Below, one piece after another: positions 1 to 11,300 of a stretch of DNA of 64,000 bases; the stretch's first letter is position 1, and each line of letters begins with the position of its first letter. The DNA lies in the NCBI RefSeq assembly GCF_023652955.1, contig NZ_JAKLOY010000006.1, forward strand, positions 274,973 through 338,972, in the 5' to 3' direction. Source of the DNA: Geomonas sp. Red32. Its GTDB lineage: Bacteria; Desulfobacterota; Desulfuromonadia; Geobacterales; Geobacteraceae. A model generated the notes under the pieces. The model saw only the letters and a list, made by a program, of their open reading frames with translations. It was not told where the DNA came from and searched no databases. The position numbers and the translations under genes were made by a program.

Positions 1-663
1 AGGGTGAGCCTGGCCCGCGCCTTTGCTACCGAGCCGGAGATCATCTTCTTTGACGAGCCGTTCTCCAACCTCGATGCTCCCACCCGGCAAGCCCTCACCG
101 AGGACATGGACCGGATACTGCGGGATGCTTCCATGGCGGCGGTGCTGGTCACCCACGACCAGTCCGAGGCGCTCAGGATGTCCACCCGGATCGTCGTCAT
201 GAACGGCGGGGAGATCATCCAGTCCGGGTCGCCGGCCGCGGTCATGAATGCACCGGTCAACGAATTCGTCGCCAACTTCGTCGGCATGGAAACCATTCTC
301 GAGGGGGAGGTGGTGGCCAACGTCGCCCAGCAGGTGACTGCGGCAGTGGCCGGGGTAGAGATCGACGCGGTAGGCCCCTACCAGCCCGGCGAAGCGATCT
401 ACTGCTGCATCCGTCCCGAGAACGTCACCATCGCCCTCAGGACTCCCTCCGGTCCCACCAGCGCCAGGAATCTCTTTCCCGCCAAGGTCATCGAAATCTC
501 CTCTCTCGGCCCCTTTCTGAAAGTCCGCCTCGACTGCGGCTTCCCGCTGACCTCCTACGTGACCAGGGAGTCATTTACCACCCTGGAGCTGTATGTAGAT
601 AAGGAAGTCTTCGCCTCCTTCAAGGCCACCTCCGTTCACCTCATCTCCCAGAGGCGGAACTGA
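1..663 (+). CDS. ABC transporter ATP-binding protein, C-terminal part (molybdate/tungstate/sulfate type)
   Basis: The reading frame is open from base 1, so the gene starts outside the window. The Walker A motif is missing. What remains starts just after the signature region (RVSLARA), followed by Walker B and D-loop (IIFFDEPFSNLD), the H-loop (VTHDQSEAL), and a C-terminal TOBE-like regulatory part with the typical IRPENV motif. This is the energy-coupling ATPase of an importer and acts at the cytoplasmic face. The composition resembles oxyanion importers (ModC/TupC/WtpC/CysA), but the partner permease lies outside the window, so the substrate is not settled. Confidence 0.85.
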   Translation, partial: RVSLARAFATEPEIIFFDEPFSNLDAPTRQALTEDMDRILRDASMAAVLVTHDQSEALRMSTRIVVMNGGEIIQSGSPAAVMNAPVNEFVANFVGMETILEGEVVANVAQQVTAAVAGVEIDAVGPYQPGEAIYCCIRPENVTIALRTPSGPTSARNLFPAKVIEISSLGPFLKVRLDCGFPLTSYVTRESFTTLELYVDKEVFASFKATSVHLISQRRN

Positions 664-806
664 TTCCCACGAACATACTTTCTCTTTGCCGTCTCTGTCA
701 CAACCTTCCCCTTCAGCCATAGTGTGGTAAATTGGTTTACGTTAATTGTGTAGCTGTGTCTGCCGGGACGCCGCCTCAGTCATCCTGGCTGTACGTGGAG
801 GTGCTC

Positions 807-1517
807 GTGAACAAGGAACGGGGATGGTTTGAAAGTATCCGGGGGAGGGTAGGCGTACATCCTCGTGTGCCTGCTTCGGCGCCTTCCTTCGTCCGCGCGC
901 TCTATCAACGGCACCGGAAGGGGCATCACAGCTCTCCCGTTGCCGACCGCGTGCTCTTTTCGGGCAGGCTGCAATGGGCCTCCTTCTTCCCGCGGCCCGC
1001 TCCGGGCCATCCGGTCAAGCCTTACCTCGAGAGGCCGATGGCGGCGGAAAAGGTCTTCAGGCACCTGCTGGAGCTCGACCGCCGCCTGAGCTGGGCGGCT
1101 GAGCGCGGGGCGAGGGGAGGGGGGGACGCTATTGGCGGGATGAAGGGGACGAGGGGGCAAGCCGCGCAGAGCCCGCGGCCGCCATTCTCCGCTCATGACG
1201 CCGATCTCCGGGGAAGGGTGGTCGAGGTGATGAGGCTCGCCATCGACCTATGGGCGGAATCGACCGGGAGCACCAGGGCCGAGCTCGCCCGTAAAAGCGG
1301 CCAGTGGTCGGTCTACGTCAACGAGGATGGGTGGGAGCGGACCCAGGGGCTCGACCGCTACCTCGACACGATCACCCTCCCGCCGCACCCGAGGATCCGG
1401 AAAGTCCTCTCTACCGCCGACTTCGTCGCCGCCAGCTGTCTTGCCCCGGTCCACCTCCGGGACCGTTTGCAGGATTCACTGGCCGGTCTGCGCGACGCCT
1501 GTTCGTCCTGCGCCTGA
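807..1517 (+). CDS. Conserved-looking hypothetical protein
   Basis: I do not recognise the family. The frame is open from 732 (TTG). The GTG at 807 is preceded by GTGGAG about 6 nt away and is preferred; an ATG at 1038 is a plausible shorter start. The N-terminal third is Arg/Pro-rich and may not be translated. The C-terminal half (about residues 125-235) looks like real protein: an amphipathic stretch, then LWAESTGSTRAELARKSG, a Trp-rich section and a cysteine-ending tail. No signal peptide or membrane segment is seen. It stands alone between the ABC ATPase and the giant secreted proteins. Confidence 0.5.
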   Translation: MNKERGWFESIRGRVGVHPRVPASAPSFVRALYQRHRKGHHSSPVADRVLFSGRLQWASFFPRPAPGHPVKPYLERPMAAEKVFRHLLELDRRLSWAAERGARGGGDAIGGMKGTRGQAAQSPRPPFSAHDADLRGRVVEVMRLAIDLWAESTGSTRAELARKSGQWSVYVNEDGWERTQGLDRYLDTITLPPHPRIRKVLSTADFVAASCLAPVHLRDRLQDSLAGLRDACSSCA

Positions 1518-1822
1518 GACCCCCTCCTCGTTCACACTGCTGCTGCGGCGTGCCAGCCGTCTTTCATTAGGCTTCCGGCTACGCAGGCACCTTCGTATCC
1601 ATCCCCCACCTGCCGATCCAACCTCCTGGATTCTTAGATACCTTTTCCAAACTCGCCTTCGCCTGGCATTTCAATCGTAACAGTTATAACGGTAAAGCTT
1701 CATTGGTTTCTATTAATAGCCGTTTAAACTTTTGCGAAGGAAGGAGCCGCCCCGGTATCCCGGTCTCGGCCCCTGCACCCCTCGATATCACCCCTGATGA
1801 GGCACGTCTGGAAGGAGGAAAC
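1518..1822. other. Intergenic leader of the first giant secreted protein
   Basis: About 300 nt without a convincing gene. It becomes AT-richer near 1640-1735, where TATAAC (about 1685) could serve as a -10 element. A strong ribosome-binding site (AAGGAGG, 1812-1818) precedes the ATG at 1823. I looked for a GEMM-type c-di-GMP riboswitch here and did not find the conserved elements. Confidence 0.4.
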
Positions 1823-4800
1823 ATGTTCAAGCGAACAGTCGTACTGCTTTGTCTGCTGCTTTGGCCGGTGATCGCCAACGCATGGACCGTGACGTTCACC
1901 GTCAACGACCCGGTGCAGGGAGCCCTGTCTGGGAGTCTGAGCCAGGAAGTTGCCAACCAGGGCTCCACCACCCAGGTAACCGCCACAGCCAGTCCCAACT
2001 ACCACTTCGTCGATTTCACCGGTACCGGTTTCACCACCACCAACACCAATCCGCTCATCATCACCAACGTCACCTCCAACCTCAACATTTCGGCGAACTT
2101 CGCCCCCGACCGTTACGACGTCATCACCCACGGGCTTCTCGACGTGCAGGACTTCAAGGGTGGCGCCTCCCACTCGGTGGTCCTCAAAAACGACGGGACG
2201 GTCATCGCCTGGGGGGGAGGCGACGGCCAGAGCAACATCAACGGCGATACTTCGGTGAAGAGTATTGCGGCCGGCGTCTACCATTCGCTTGCCGCGAGGA
2301 CCAACGATACCCTGGCGGTTTCCGGGAACTGGTACGACAACACCAATGCCGCTACGCCGGTGACCGTAACACCGGCTGTGACGGCATTCATCACCGCGAA
2401 TAACGGGGTCAAGGCACTGGCCGGAGGTTACGGGCACTCGGTCATCCTTTCCAACAACGGCACCGTCTTCGTTTGGGGCAACAACGACTACTACACCCAG
2501 CTCGACTTTCCCGCCGCATTGAGCGGGGCGACCATCACCGCCATTGCCGCGGGCCATAACCACACCCTGGCGCTCACCTCCGACGGGCACGTCATCGCCT
2601 GGGGGATGAACGACGTCGGGCAGTCCACGGTTCCCGACGGCCTGTCGGGAGTAGTTGCCATCGATGCCAAGGCCTATCATTCGGTGGCCCTCAAAAGTGA
2701 CGGGACGGTGGTCTGCTGGGGCGCCAACGAGGCCGGACAGAGCACCATCCCGAACGGCCTCACCGGCGTCGCCGCCATCGCGGCCGGCGGACATCACACC
2801 ATCGCCCTCACGCTGAACGGCACCATCGTCACCTGGGGGGACAACAGCCACGGGCAGCTCAACACGCCAAACGGGCTCAACGGCATCACCGCTATCGCAG
2901 GCGGTACCTATTTCACCCTGGCGAAAAAGGGGAACGTGGCCCTGATCGGGTGGGGGAACAATGCTTCCGACCAGTGCAACGTCCCTGTTACCGCCTACCT
3001 CGGCGTGACCGGAGGTATCCTGACCTGCGATCCGGGTACCGTCGACTACCTCGGCAGCTCCACCTGCAGCATCGCCCCTGCAGGGACCTACGGGCTCTCC
3101 AGCCTCTATATCAACGGCATCGATTCTCTCGCGGGGGTGATTTCCGCTCCGACCCTCGGGAAGAATCCTTCCTTCGTCCTCACCAACATCCCGGAATTCC
3201 GGACCATCACCGGGGTCTACTCGACCGCACCGGGTGCGCCATCCATCGCCTCGGTCGCCGCAGCAAACGGGCAGGCGACCGTCACCCTCAACCCGGGCCC
3301 CGACGGCGGCAGTCCGGTCACCCGGTACACGGTCTCCACCACCCCGCTGGGCGGGGTAGACGGCTCGGCGGCCACGGCCACCACCCGGCTCATTACCGGC
3401 CTCAACAAGGGGACCCCGTACACCTTCACCGCCTACGCCACCAACATGGTTGGGGACAGCGCCTCGACGACTTCGGGGACCTTCACTCCGATCGGTACGG
3501 CAACCATCCAGCTCGGGAACCTTACCCAGACCTACAACGGGAACGCCCGGACGGTCACCGCCACCACCACCCCGTCCGGCCTCTCGACCTCGATCACCTA
3601 CAACGGCTCCACCACCGCTCCAGTCAATGTGGGGACCTATGCCGTGGCGGCCACCATCACCACGACCGGCTATACCGGGAGCGCAACCGGCAGCCTGGCC
3701 GTCAATCAGGCCAGCCAGTCCATTACCGTGACCACGCCCGCACCCGGCACCGCCCAGTACAACAGCACCTTCCCGGTCGCCGCCACCTCGAGCTCCTCGC
3801 TGCCGGTGGCCATCACCGCTACCGGGGCGTGCCAGCTCGCCAGCGGCGGTTCGGCGGCCGCGGTCCTCCGCGTCACCGCCTCCAGCGGAACCTGCACGGT
3901 TCACTTCAACCAGGCCGGGAACACCAACTACCTTGCGGCCACCGAGGCCACCTCCAGCGCCACCGCGGCCATCGCCTCGCAAACCATCACCTTCGGCACC
4001 CTTTCCGACCGCACCTTCGGCGCCGCTCCCTTTACCGTCAGTGCCACCTCCTCCTCCTCCCTCACCGTCGGCTTTGCCAGCCTGACTACCTCGGTCTGCA
4101 CGGTTTCCGGAACCACCGTCACCCTGACCGGGGTCGGCACCTGCACCATCCAGGCCTCCCAGGGGGGGAATACCAACTATGCCGCGGCGACCTCGATCAA
4201 CCAGTCGTTCCAGGTAGCCTCGGGGCCGCTGGATCATTTCCTGGTCACGGCCAGCGGTCCGCAGACGGCAGGGACTCCCTTCAGCATCACCGTGACCGCC
4301 CAGGATTCGGGAAACCATACCGTGACCGGGTTTAGCAGCAGCGTCAACCTGACGGCCACCGCTGGGCTGGTGACACCTGCCACCATCGGTCCCTTCGTTA
4401 ACGGCACCTGGACCGGCAACGTCATGGTGACCACCGCCGGAACCGCCAAGACCATCACCGCTACCAGCGCCGGCAGCGGCCAGACCGGGACCAGCCAGCC
4501 CTTCACCGTCCAGGCAGGGACCGCTACCGGCTTCTCCGTCCAGTGCCCGGCCAGCGCTGCTGCCGGGGCCCCGTTCACCGTGACCGTCGTGGCCAAGGAC
4601 GCCTACGACAACGTGGCGACTGGGTACCAGGGGACCGTCCGTTTCGCCTGTAGCGACCAGAAAAGCGGGGTTATTCTTCCGGCCGATTACAGCTTCCTCC
4701 CCGGGGATAACGGCAGCCACAGCTTCTCTTCGGGCGCCGCTCTGCAAACCGCCGGCCACCAGACGGTAGATGCCAGCGACTCCACCGCCGGGATCACCGC

Positions 4801-6997
4801 CACCAGCAACACCATCACCATCAACCCCGCGGGCGCGGCCAGGCTGCTCGTGGCGGGACCGGCTACCGCTACGGCGGGCGCACCCCTTTCGGTGACGGTG
4901 ACGGTTAAGGACGGCTACGACAACACCATCGCCGATTACGCCGGTACCGTTCACCTTTCCTCTACCGACGGCAGGTCGGTACTTCCGGCCGATTACACCT
5001 TCACCACCGGCGGATCCACCACCGACAACGGCGTCCATACCTTCACCGACCTGGTCACTCTCAAGAGTTCGGGTGCCCAGACGGTTACCGCAACCGATAC
5101 CGCAGCCGGTACGGTCGAAGGGGCCAGCGGCAGCGTGACCGTTTCGCCGGCCGCTCCCGCCGCCCTCGAGTTCGTCCAGCAACCGGCCACCGTCACCGCG
5201 GGTGCGCCGATCGCTCCTGCCGTCAGCGTCCGGGTGGTGGACCAGTATGGCAATACCGTGCCCGGCAGCACTGTCCCGGTGACCGTAGCGATCGCCAACG
5301 ATCCGGCTGGCGGAGTTCTCGCGGGGACCACCGTCCAAGATGCAGCGGCGGGGATCGCCACCTTCGGCGACCTCAGCATCAACCGGAACGGCTCCGGTTA
5401 CACGCTGGCCGCCACCGCCGATTCGCTCGCCCCGGCAACCAGTGCCAGCTTCGACGTCACCGTGGGGGCACTCGATCACTTCGACGTATCGACGGTGGGG
5501 ACCGGGACGGCCGGAACCCCGTTCGCACTGACGGTTACCGCCAAGGACGCCTCCGGCAACACCATCCCCGACTTTACCGGCACCGCCTCGCTCGCCGTCT
5601 CGGGCGGATCAAGCATCGCTCCGGCAACTACCTCCGCCTTCACGGCCGGTGTCTGGAGCGGTGAAGTGAGCGTCCTCACCTCCGGCACCGGCCGGACCAT
5701 CACGGCCACCAACAGCCTGGGGAGCCAATCCGGGACCAGCAACGCCTTCGACGTCGTCAAGGCGGCTCAAAGCATCCAGATCGCCACAGCTGCTCCGGCC
5801 ACAGCCGCCTTCCAGGAATCCTTCACCACCACGGCGAACGCCACGTCCGGCCTTCCGGTAGCCATCAGCGCTTCCGGGGCCTGCAGCGGGGCGGGGAGCG
5901 GCAGCGCCGTTATCACCATGACCAGCGGAAGCGGAACCTGCAGCATCAGCTACCTTCAGGACGGAAATGCCGACTTCGAGGCCGCCACTGTGGCGAGCAG
6001 TTCCTCCACCGCCACCAGGCTTTCGCAGGGAATTACCGTCACCACGACTGCCCCGGTCTCAGCCGGCTTCGGCACGAGCTTCACGGTGGCGGCCACCGCC
6101 CCGGGTGGGGCGGTAACCTACGTAGCGGCGGGCGGCTGCACCGGCAGCGGGGCCACCTTCACCATGACCAGCGGCACCACGCCGTGCACGGTCACCTACG
6201 AGCAGGCGGGGAATCTCGATTACCAGGCCGCGCCCCCTGTCACTTCGAGCACCGCGGCGGTTAAGGCAGACCAAGTCATCACCGTCACCACCGCGGCTCC
6301 TTCCAGGACGGCACTGGGGTCGAGTTTCACCGTGGCAGCCACCGCTCCCGGCGGGGCGGTCTCCTTCGCCAGCGCCGGGGGGTGCACCAACAACGGCGCC
6401 ACCTTCACCATGACCAGCGCAACTACCGCCTGTACCGTCACCTTCGGCCAGACGGGGAATAACGACTATGCGGCCGCTCCGCAGTACGCCGCCGAGACCG
6501 CGGCCACCCCGGCCGTCCCGGGGAGCCCGGCCATGGGTGCCGCCACTGCCGTTAACGGGCAGGCCTCCTGTTCGTTCGCCGCCCCCGCCTTCGACGGCGG
6601 CAGCGCGATCACGACCTACACGGTGACCTCCACTCCAGGAAACCTGACCGCCACCGGGACCGGTTCTCCCATCGTTGTCACCGGGCTCACCAACGGTACG
6701 GCCTACACCTTCACCGTCCACGCCACCAACAGTGCCGGGAAGGGGAGTGAATCCAACGCCTCGGCCTCGGTCACCCCTCTTCCCAACGGCGATATCAACG
6801 GGGACGGCGTGGTCGATATCCGCGACGCCCAGCTGGCACTCAAGGCCGCGGCCGGCGTACCGTCAGTCACCCCGGCGATGATCGCCCGGGCCGACGTTGC
6901 TCCGCTCGCCGGTGGCATCCCGCACGGCGACGGGAGAATCGACGTTGGCGACGTCACCGTCATCCTGCGGCGGGCGGTCGGGCTGGTGACTTGGTGA
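1823..6997 (+). CDS. Giant secreted RCC1/Ig-like repeat protein with C-terminal dockerin-like domain
   Basis: About 1724 aa. The start at 1823 is chosen over upstream codons because AAGGAGG precedes it and a signal peptide follows (MFKRTVVLLCLLLWPVIANA). Domains in order: RCC1-like beta-propeller repeats (about residues 110-390; recurring HTLALTSDGHVIAWG-type units), a fibronectin-III-like domain (about 470-560), an MBG-like domain (about 560-630), a series of bacterial Ig-like modules (about 630-1570), a second FnIII-like domain, and a dockerin-like domain (about 1654-1724). The first dockerin loop is canonical (DINGDGVVDIRD). The second (IPHGDGRIDVGD) lacks the first Asp and the Asn. Likely a surface or extracellular adhesin or scaffold. 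It shares its architecture with the gene at 8374, and a possible cohesin-bearing lipoprotein follows immediately. Confidence 0.85.
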   Translation: MFKRTVVLLCLLLWPVIANAWTVTFTVNDPVQGALSGSLSQEVANQGSTTQVTATASPNYHFVDFTGTGFTTTNTNPLIITNVTSNLNISANFAPDRYDVITHGLLDVQDFKGGASHSVVLKNDGTVIAWGGGDGQSNINGDTSVKSIAAGVYHSLAARTNDTLAVSGNWYDNTNAATPVTVTPAVTAFITANNGVKALAGGYGHSVILSNNGTVFVWGNNDYYTQLDFPAALSGATITAIAAGHNHTLALTSDGHVIAWGMNDVGQSTVPDGLSGVVAIDAKAYHSVALKSDGTVVCWGANEAGQSTIPNGLTGVAAIAAGGHHTIALTLNGTIVTWGDNSHGQLNTPNGLNGITAIAGGTYFTLAKKGNVALIGWGNNASDQCNVPVTAYLGVTGGILTCDPGTVDYLGSSTCSIAPAGTYGLSSLYINGIDSLAGVISAPTLGKNPSFVLTNIPEFRTITGVYSTAPGAPSIASVAAANGQATVTLNPGPDGGSPVTRYTVSTTPLGGVDGSAATATTRLITGLNKGTPYTFTAYATNMVGDSASTTSGTFTPIGTATIQLGNLTQTYNGNARTVTATTTPSGLSTSITYNGSTTAPVNVGTYAVAATITTTGYTGSATGSLAVNQASQSITVTTPAPGTAQYNSTFPVAATSSSSLPVAITATGACQLASGGSAAAVLRVTASSGTCTVHFNQAGNTNYLAATEATSSATAAIASQTITFGTLSDRTFGAAPFTVSATSSSSLTVGFASLTTSVCTVSGTTVTLTGVGTCTIQASQGGNTNYAAATSINQSFQVASGPLDHFLVTASGPQTAGTPFSITVTAQDSGNHTVTGFSSSVNLTATAGLVTPATIGPFVNGTWTGNVMVTTAGTAKTITATSAGSGQTGTSQPFTVQAGTATGFSVQCPASAAAGAPFTVTVVAKDAYDNVATGYQGTVRFACSDQKSGVILPADYSFLPGDNGSHSFSSGAALQTAGHQTVDASDSTAGITATSNTITINPAGAARLLVAGPATATAGAPLSVTVTVKDGYDNTIADYAGTVHLSSTDGRSVLPADYTFTTGGSTTDNGVHTFTDLVTLKSSGAQTVTATDTAAGTVEGASGSVTVSPAAPAALEFVQQPATVTAGAPIAPAVSVRVVDQYGNTVPGSTVPVTVAIANDPAGGVLAGTTVQDAAAGIATFGDLSINRNGSGYTLAATADSLAPATSASFDVTVGALDHFDVSTVGTGTAGTPFALTVTAKDASGNTIPDFTGTASLAVSGGSSIAPATTSAFTAGVWSGEVSVLTSGTGRTITATNSLGSQSGTSNAFDVVKAAQSIQIATAAPATAAFQESFTTTANATSGLPVAISASGACSGAGSGSAVITMTSGSGTCSISYLQDGNADFEAATVASSSSTATRLSQGITVTTTAPVSAGFGTSFTVAATAPGGAVTYVAAGGCTGSGATFTMTSGTTPCTVTYEQAGNLDYQAAPPVTSSTAAVKADQVITVTTAAPSRTALGSSFTVAATAPGGAVSFASAGGCTNNGATFTMTSATTACTVTFGQTGNNDYAAAPQYAAETAATPAVPGSPAMGAATAVNGQASCSFAAPAFDGGSAITTYTVTSTPGNLTATGTGSPIVVTGLTNGTAYTFTVHATNSAGKGSESNASASVTPLPNGDINGDGVVDIRDAQLALKAAAGVPSVTPAMIARADVAPLAGGIPHGDGRIDVGDVTVILRRAVGLVTW

Positions 6998-7041
6998 TGG
7001 TAACGATAACGGAAAATATCCCACAGCAAGGAGCTAACACT

Positions 7042-8223
7042 ATGACAAGACTACTGTACGCGTTGATCGGATGCCTTTTGCTAGCCCTGGCCGGTTGCGG
7101 TGGTGGCGGTAGTGGTAGCGGTGGCGGGACAACCTCCACGGTGTCGGGTACCGCATCCAAAGGATTGATCAGAAACGGTACTGTGACCATCTACGCCCTC
7201 AACCCGGACGGTACGCAGGGGGGGCAACTGGCCACGGCGGACACCGACTCCAACGGCCACTACAGCGCCACCTTGACCAACTACAGCGGGCCCATCCTCG
7301 CCGTCGCCTACGGGAGCTACGTCGACGAGGCAACCGGCCAGACCGTGACCCTTACCGCGGCCAACCCGCTGAGGGCGGCGCTGCCGTCGGCCAGCGGCAC
7401 GGTCTCGCTTCCCATCACCGGCCTCACCGAGCTCGCCGTTCGCCAGGCTGGAACACTGACCCCCGCGCACATCACCGACGCCAATGCGGTGATCAGCTCG
7501 GTCTTCAAGGTCGACATCCTCGCCACCTCCCCGGTAGATGCGACCCCCTCAGCACTCGGCGCGGCTGGCGTCACCGCCGGGCAGCGGGATTACACCCTTG
7601 CGCTGGCCGCCCTGTCCCAACTCGCCAGCACGAGCTCCGGGGGGACGCCGGGACAAAAACTCGAAGCGGCCCTTGCCACCATCTCGCAAGGGATCACCAG
7701 CAGCAACATCAGCAGCCAGACGGCTTCCACCTTCGTAAACGCCCTGGACAGCTACCTTTCGACTAACGGCGGGGTCAACGACGTTGTGACCAGCCACGGC
7801 GGAAGCGCCTTGGTAAGCGTGGGAAGCCGCAGGGCGGTGCTCACGGTGGCGGTTTCCGGTGCCGGCCCCGGGATAAACGGTGCCGAATTCAACATGAGCT
7901 TTCCCGCCGGGGTCACCGTGAAGTCGCAGAGCGACGGGCTGACCGATAACTGCGTGCTGGGAGCCACCGCGGGCACCTCCGGAGCCCTTCTCGCCGGCAG
8001 CTTTACTGCAGCCTCCGGAAGCACTCCCGGGGTCCTCCGGGTGGTGCTGGTTTCGGCCACACCGGTGATCGACGGCACCATCCTGGTCATCAATGCGGAT
8101 GTCGCCGATGGACTCACCCCGGCCATGGCGGATTTCCCCATCTCCTTCGTCTCAGTGGTAGGGGCTGACGGAGCTCCGGTCAACGGTGCCACGGTGGCAG
8201 TGACCGGGGTCAGCGTCCAGTAA
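7042..8223 (+). CDS. Lipoprotein with cohesin-like C-terminal domain
   Basis: About 393 aa. The ATG at 7042 has AAGGAG 8 nt upstream. A classic lipoprotein signal follows (lipobox LALAGC), then a Gly/Ser linker. Residues about 25-110 look like a carboxypeptidase-regulatory/Ig-like module. The middle is helical and Ala/Ser-rich. The last 130 residues resemble a cohesin fold: NGAEFNMSFPAGVTV, a mid region rising to VLRVVLVSATP, and DGTILVINADV. The gene begins 44 nt after one dockerin-bearing giant and lies upstream of the other, so it may be the membrane anchor that binds them. The cohesin assignment is by pattern only; lipoprotein status is clear. Confidence 0.7.
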   Translation: MTRLLYALIGCLLLALAGCGGGGSGSGGGTTSTVSGTASKGLIRNGTVTIYALNPDGTQGGQLATADTDSNGHYSATLTNYSGPILAVAYGSYVDEATGQTVTLTAANPLRAALPSASGTVSLPITGLTELAVRQAGTLTPAHITDANAVISSVFKVDILATSPVDATPSALGAAGVTAGQRDYTLALAALSQLASTSSGGTPGQKLEAALATISQGITSSNISSQTASTFVNALDSYLSTNGGVNDVVTSHGGSALVSVGSRRAVLTVAVSGAGPGINGAEFNMSFPAGVTVKSQSDGLTDNCVLGATAGTSGALLAGSFTAASGSTPGVLRVVLVSATPVIDGTILVINADVADGLTPAMADFPISFVSVVGADGAPVNGATVAVTGVSVQ

Positions 8224-8275
8224 CTCGAACTATTCATACTCTTTGCGCTCTCCCCCGATTCCCTCAACAACGACC

Positions 8276-8322
8276 GGCTACCCAGGCAGGAGCGTCTTCT
8301 CCGGCGCTCCCGCCTGGTAGCC
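8276..8322 (+). terminator. Strong intercistronic hairpin without a U-tract
   Basis: The arms 8276-8294 (GGCTACCCAGGCAGGAGCG) and 8305-8322 (CGCTCCCGCCTGGTAGCC) pair almost completely around a 10-nt loop. No T-run follows, so it may attenuate or stabilise transcripts between the lipoprotein and the second giant gene rather than terminate fully. Confidence 0.5.
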
Positions 8323-8373
8323 CTCTGTCGCACATGACAGCGGCGAAGCCCGGCTCTCTTAAAGGAGGTGGCA

Positions 8374-11300
8374 ATGCCTCGGAACCTGGTCGTCTTACTG
8401 CTAGCTTTTTGCCTATTTATGCCCGGTGTCAGCCGGGGAGATGTCCTTACCTATTCGGCGGACCCCAACGGCAGTGTCAGCGGGCCCACACCACAGGCGG
8501 CCGCCAGCGGAGAACTGGCCCAACCGGTCACCGCCTTGCCGGTCACGGCCGGCTACCGCTTTTACAATTGGACCTGGCCCAGCTTGACCGGTGACGGGAC
8601 CATTTTCGGAACGACAGAAAACCCCGTGGTATTCAGGGCGGACGGTGCGGACCATGAGCTGTTGGCGAATTTCGTCGCCGATACCCCCATCAAGGTCCGT
8701 GTCAAGATGTCCTCACAGATCCTGAAACAGATTGCCGGTGGGGCGACGTTCACCGTGGTGTTGACGGACGACACTGCAAAGGCCTTCGGGTTCGACACGG
8801 ACCTCAATTATTACGGCGACAACGCGACTAACTGGGGATCCGTCGAAACGATAGGGGCGGGGCCTACCTGTGCGGTCTTCTCCAAGCTCGACCATTCGTT
8901 CCGCGCATCAGGCAGGTGGCGCGACCCGGCCACGAACACGATGGTGGTGCTCCCCGATCCCGCAGATTACCAGGCCTTTTCAACCACCCATGGCGGGACG
9001 AAAAAGTTCGCGGTCGGGTCGGGGCACCTCGCCGCCCTCATGAACGACGGCACGCTTTACTTCATGAACGTGGACAACACGTACGGCCAGGGGGAACAGC
9101 CACCGGAGCTGAGTGGCGAAACCGTCACCGACGTGGCTGCGGGAGATTATTTCACCGTCGCGCTGACCGCCAGCAACAAGCTCATAGCCTGGGGTAAGAA
9201 CGACCATGGACAACTCTCCCTCACCGCGGACGGGATAGCCGCGTCTGGGCTGGCCGGAGTGACGGTCACTTCTGCGGGAACCACGGCCAAACCGGTCATG
9301 GTGACCGAGGGGCTTCCAACCCTTTCCAAAGTGGAAGCGAGATCGTCCCACACGGTTGTGCTGACCGGGGACGGCAGGGTCCTTTGCTGGGGAGCCAACG
9401 AGTATGGCCAGAGCACTCCTCCGGCCGGATTGGGGCCGGTGACCCAGATCGCTGCCGGCAGTCATCACACGGTAGCTCTTTTGGCCGACGGGACCGTTGC
9501 CGGTTGGGGTGACAACAAGTACGGGCAGATTGCCTTTCCGGCGCTGGAGGGGATAACCCTGATCGGAGCGGGCATGGACCACACCTTCGTCTCCAGGTGG
9601 GATCGAGCGATGGCCGGATTCGGACGCAATCAGTACCGCCAAATTTCGCCCCCCGAGGTGTTCTTCGAAAGTACCACCTACATGAGCTGTACGCCGGACA
9701 CGGTGAGTTACAACGGGAGTACGGTCTGCACCATCCTCGATCTCAATCCCGCTAACAACCCCAGGAGCATGTTTGCCAACGGCGTCCCGATCAACATGGC
9801 GGGCAATTCTTTGACCCTCGACCACATAACCGGCGACCAGACCATCATCGTTATGGTCTCTACCGTTCCGGCTCCGCCGGTCGGCGTGACCGCGGTGAAA
9901 GGGGTCCGGAGTGCCATGGTGTCGTTCACCCCTTCCCCGCGCGATACCGGGGGGACTATCGGTTACACCGTGACGTCCAAACCGGCCGGCGGGACCGACA
10001 CCGCTGCAGACACTACCTCCACCAACCATTACATAACCAACCTGACCAACGGTACCCCGTACACGTTCACGGTGGTGGCCCGCAATATAAACGGCACCGG
10101 TCTCCCTTCGTTTCCTTCAAACCCGGTGATCCCCCAGGGTGATCAGGCCATCACGGTGACCCAGTCCCCCGCCAGCGCCGTTTACGGGGACAGTTTCACG
10201 GTGGCCGGGACCGCCCCCGGCGGAACGGTGGTCTACGCCACCTCCGGGGGGTGCACCAACGTGGGGGCCACCGTTACCATGACCAGCGGGACCACCCCCT
10301 GCACCGTCTACTTCGACCAGCCCGGAGGGGGAGCCTACAACCCGGCCGTGCAGGCAACGAGAACGGTGACCGCGGTCAAGGCCGATCAGTCGCTTAATAT
10401 CTACCAGCCGGCACCTCTCAGCGCGCCGTTCGCCACCTCCTTCTCGACCTGCGCGTCGGCTCCTGGCGGGGCAGTAACCTATGCAGGCGCCGGGGGGTGC
10501 AGCAACTTCTCCGGGACCTTTACCATGACCAGCGGCAGTACCGCCTGCTCGATCACCTACGCCCAGGCGGGTAACGATAACTACAATCCGGTCCAGCAGA
10601 CGGCCTCGGTGCCAACCTCCAAGATCGCCCAGATCCTCACCGTTACCGGCGCTCCTCCCGGTTCCGCGGCCTACGGCACCTCCTTCACGGTGGCGGCCTC
10701 GGCCCCGGGTGGCGATCTCGCATACAGCGCCTCGGGAGGTTGCAGCAACAACGGCGGGACCTTTACCATGACCAGCGGGATCGGCGACTGCACCGTCAGG
10801 ATCGACCAGGGCGGAAACGGCAATTACCTGCCGCTGTCCCGAACCTTCACGGTGACCGCGAACCGGGCGGCCCAGAACTTCACCGTGGTCGATCCGGCGC
10901 CACAACAGGCGGTGTACGGTACGAGTTTCCCGGTCAGCGCGACGGCTCCGGGCGGGGCGGTCACCTACAGCAGCGCCGGCGGCTGCACGAACAACGCCGG
11001 GATCTTCACCATGACGAGCGGCACCACCTCCTGCACGGTCCGCTTCGACCAGGCGGGTAACCAGAACTACCTGGCCGGTTCGTCCAACATCACGGTAACC
11101 GCGGGCAAGGCAGGGCAGGCCATCGCGGTCTCCACTGCGGCCCCGGCCACCGCGGTGTATGGGGACAGCTTCACCGTGGCCGCCTCGGCGCCTGGCGGGG
11201 CCGTCTCCTTTAGCAGTTCGGGGGGGTGCAGCAACAACGGGGCGCTCTTCACCATGACGAGCGGTACCACCCCCTGTACGGTCCGGTTCGACCAGGCGGG

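Noticed and set aside
1518..1822. GEMM-type c-di-GMP riboswitch before the giant secreted protein
   Set aside because: The conserved GGGACGCAAAGCC-type core and the GAAA loop are not present.
1724..5479. A 1251-codon open frame antisense to the first giant gene
   Set aside because: It is Gly/Arg/Asp-rich shadow sequence with no ribosome-binding site or motifs. The sense strand has a signal peptide and clear domains.
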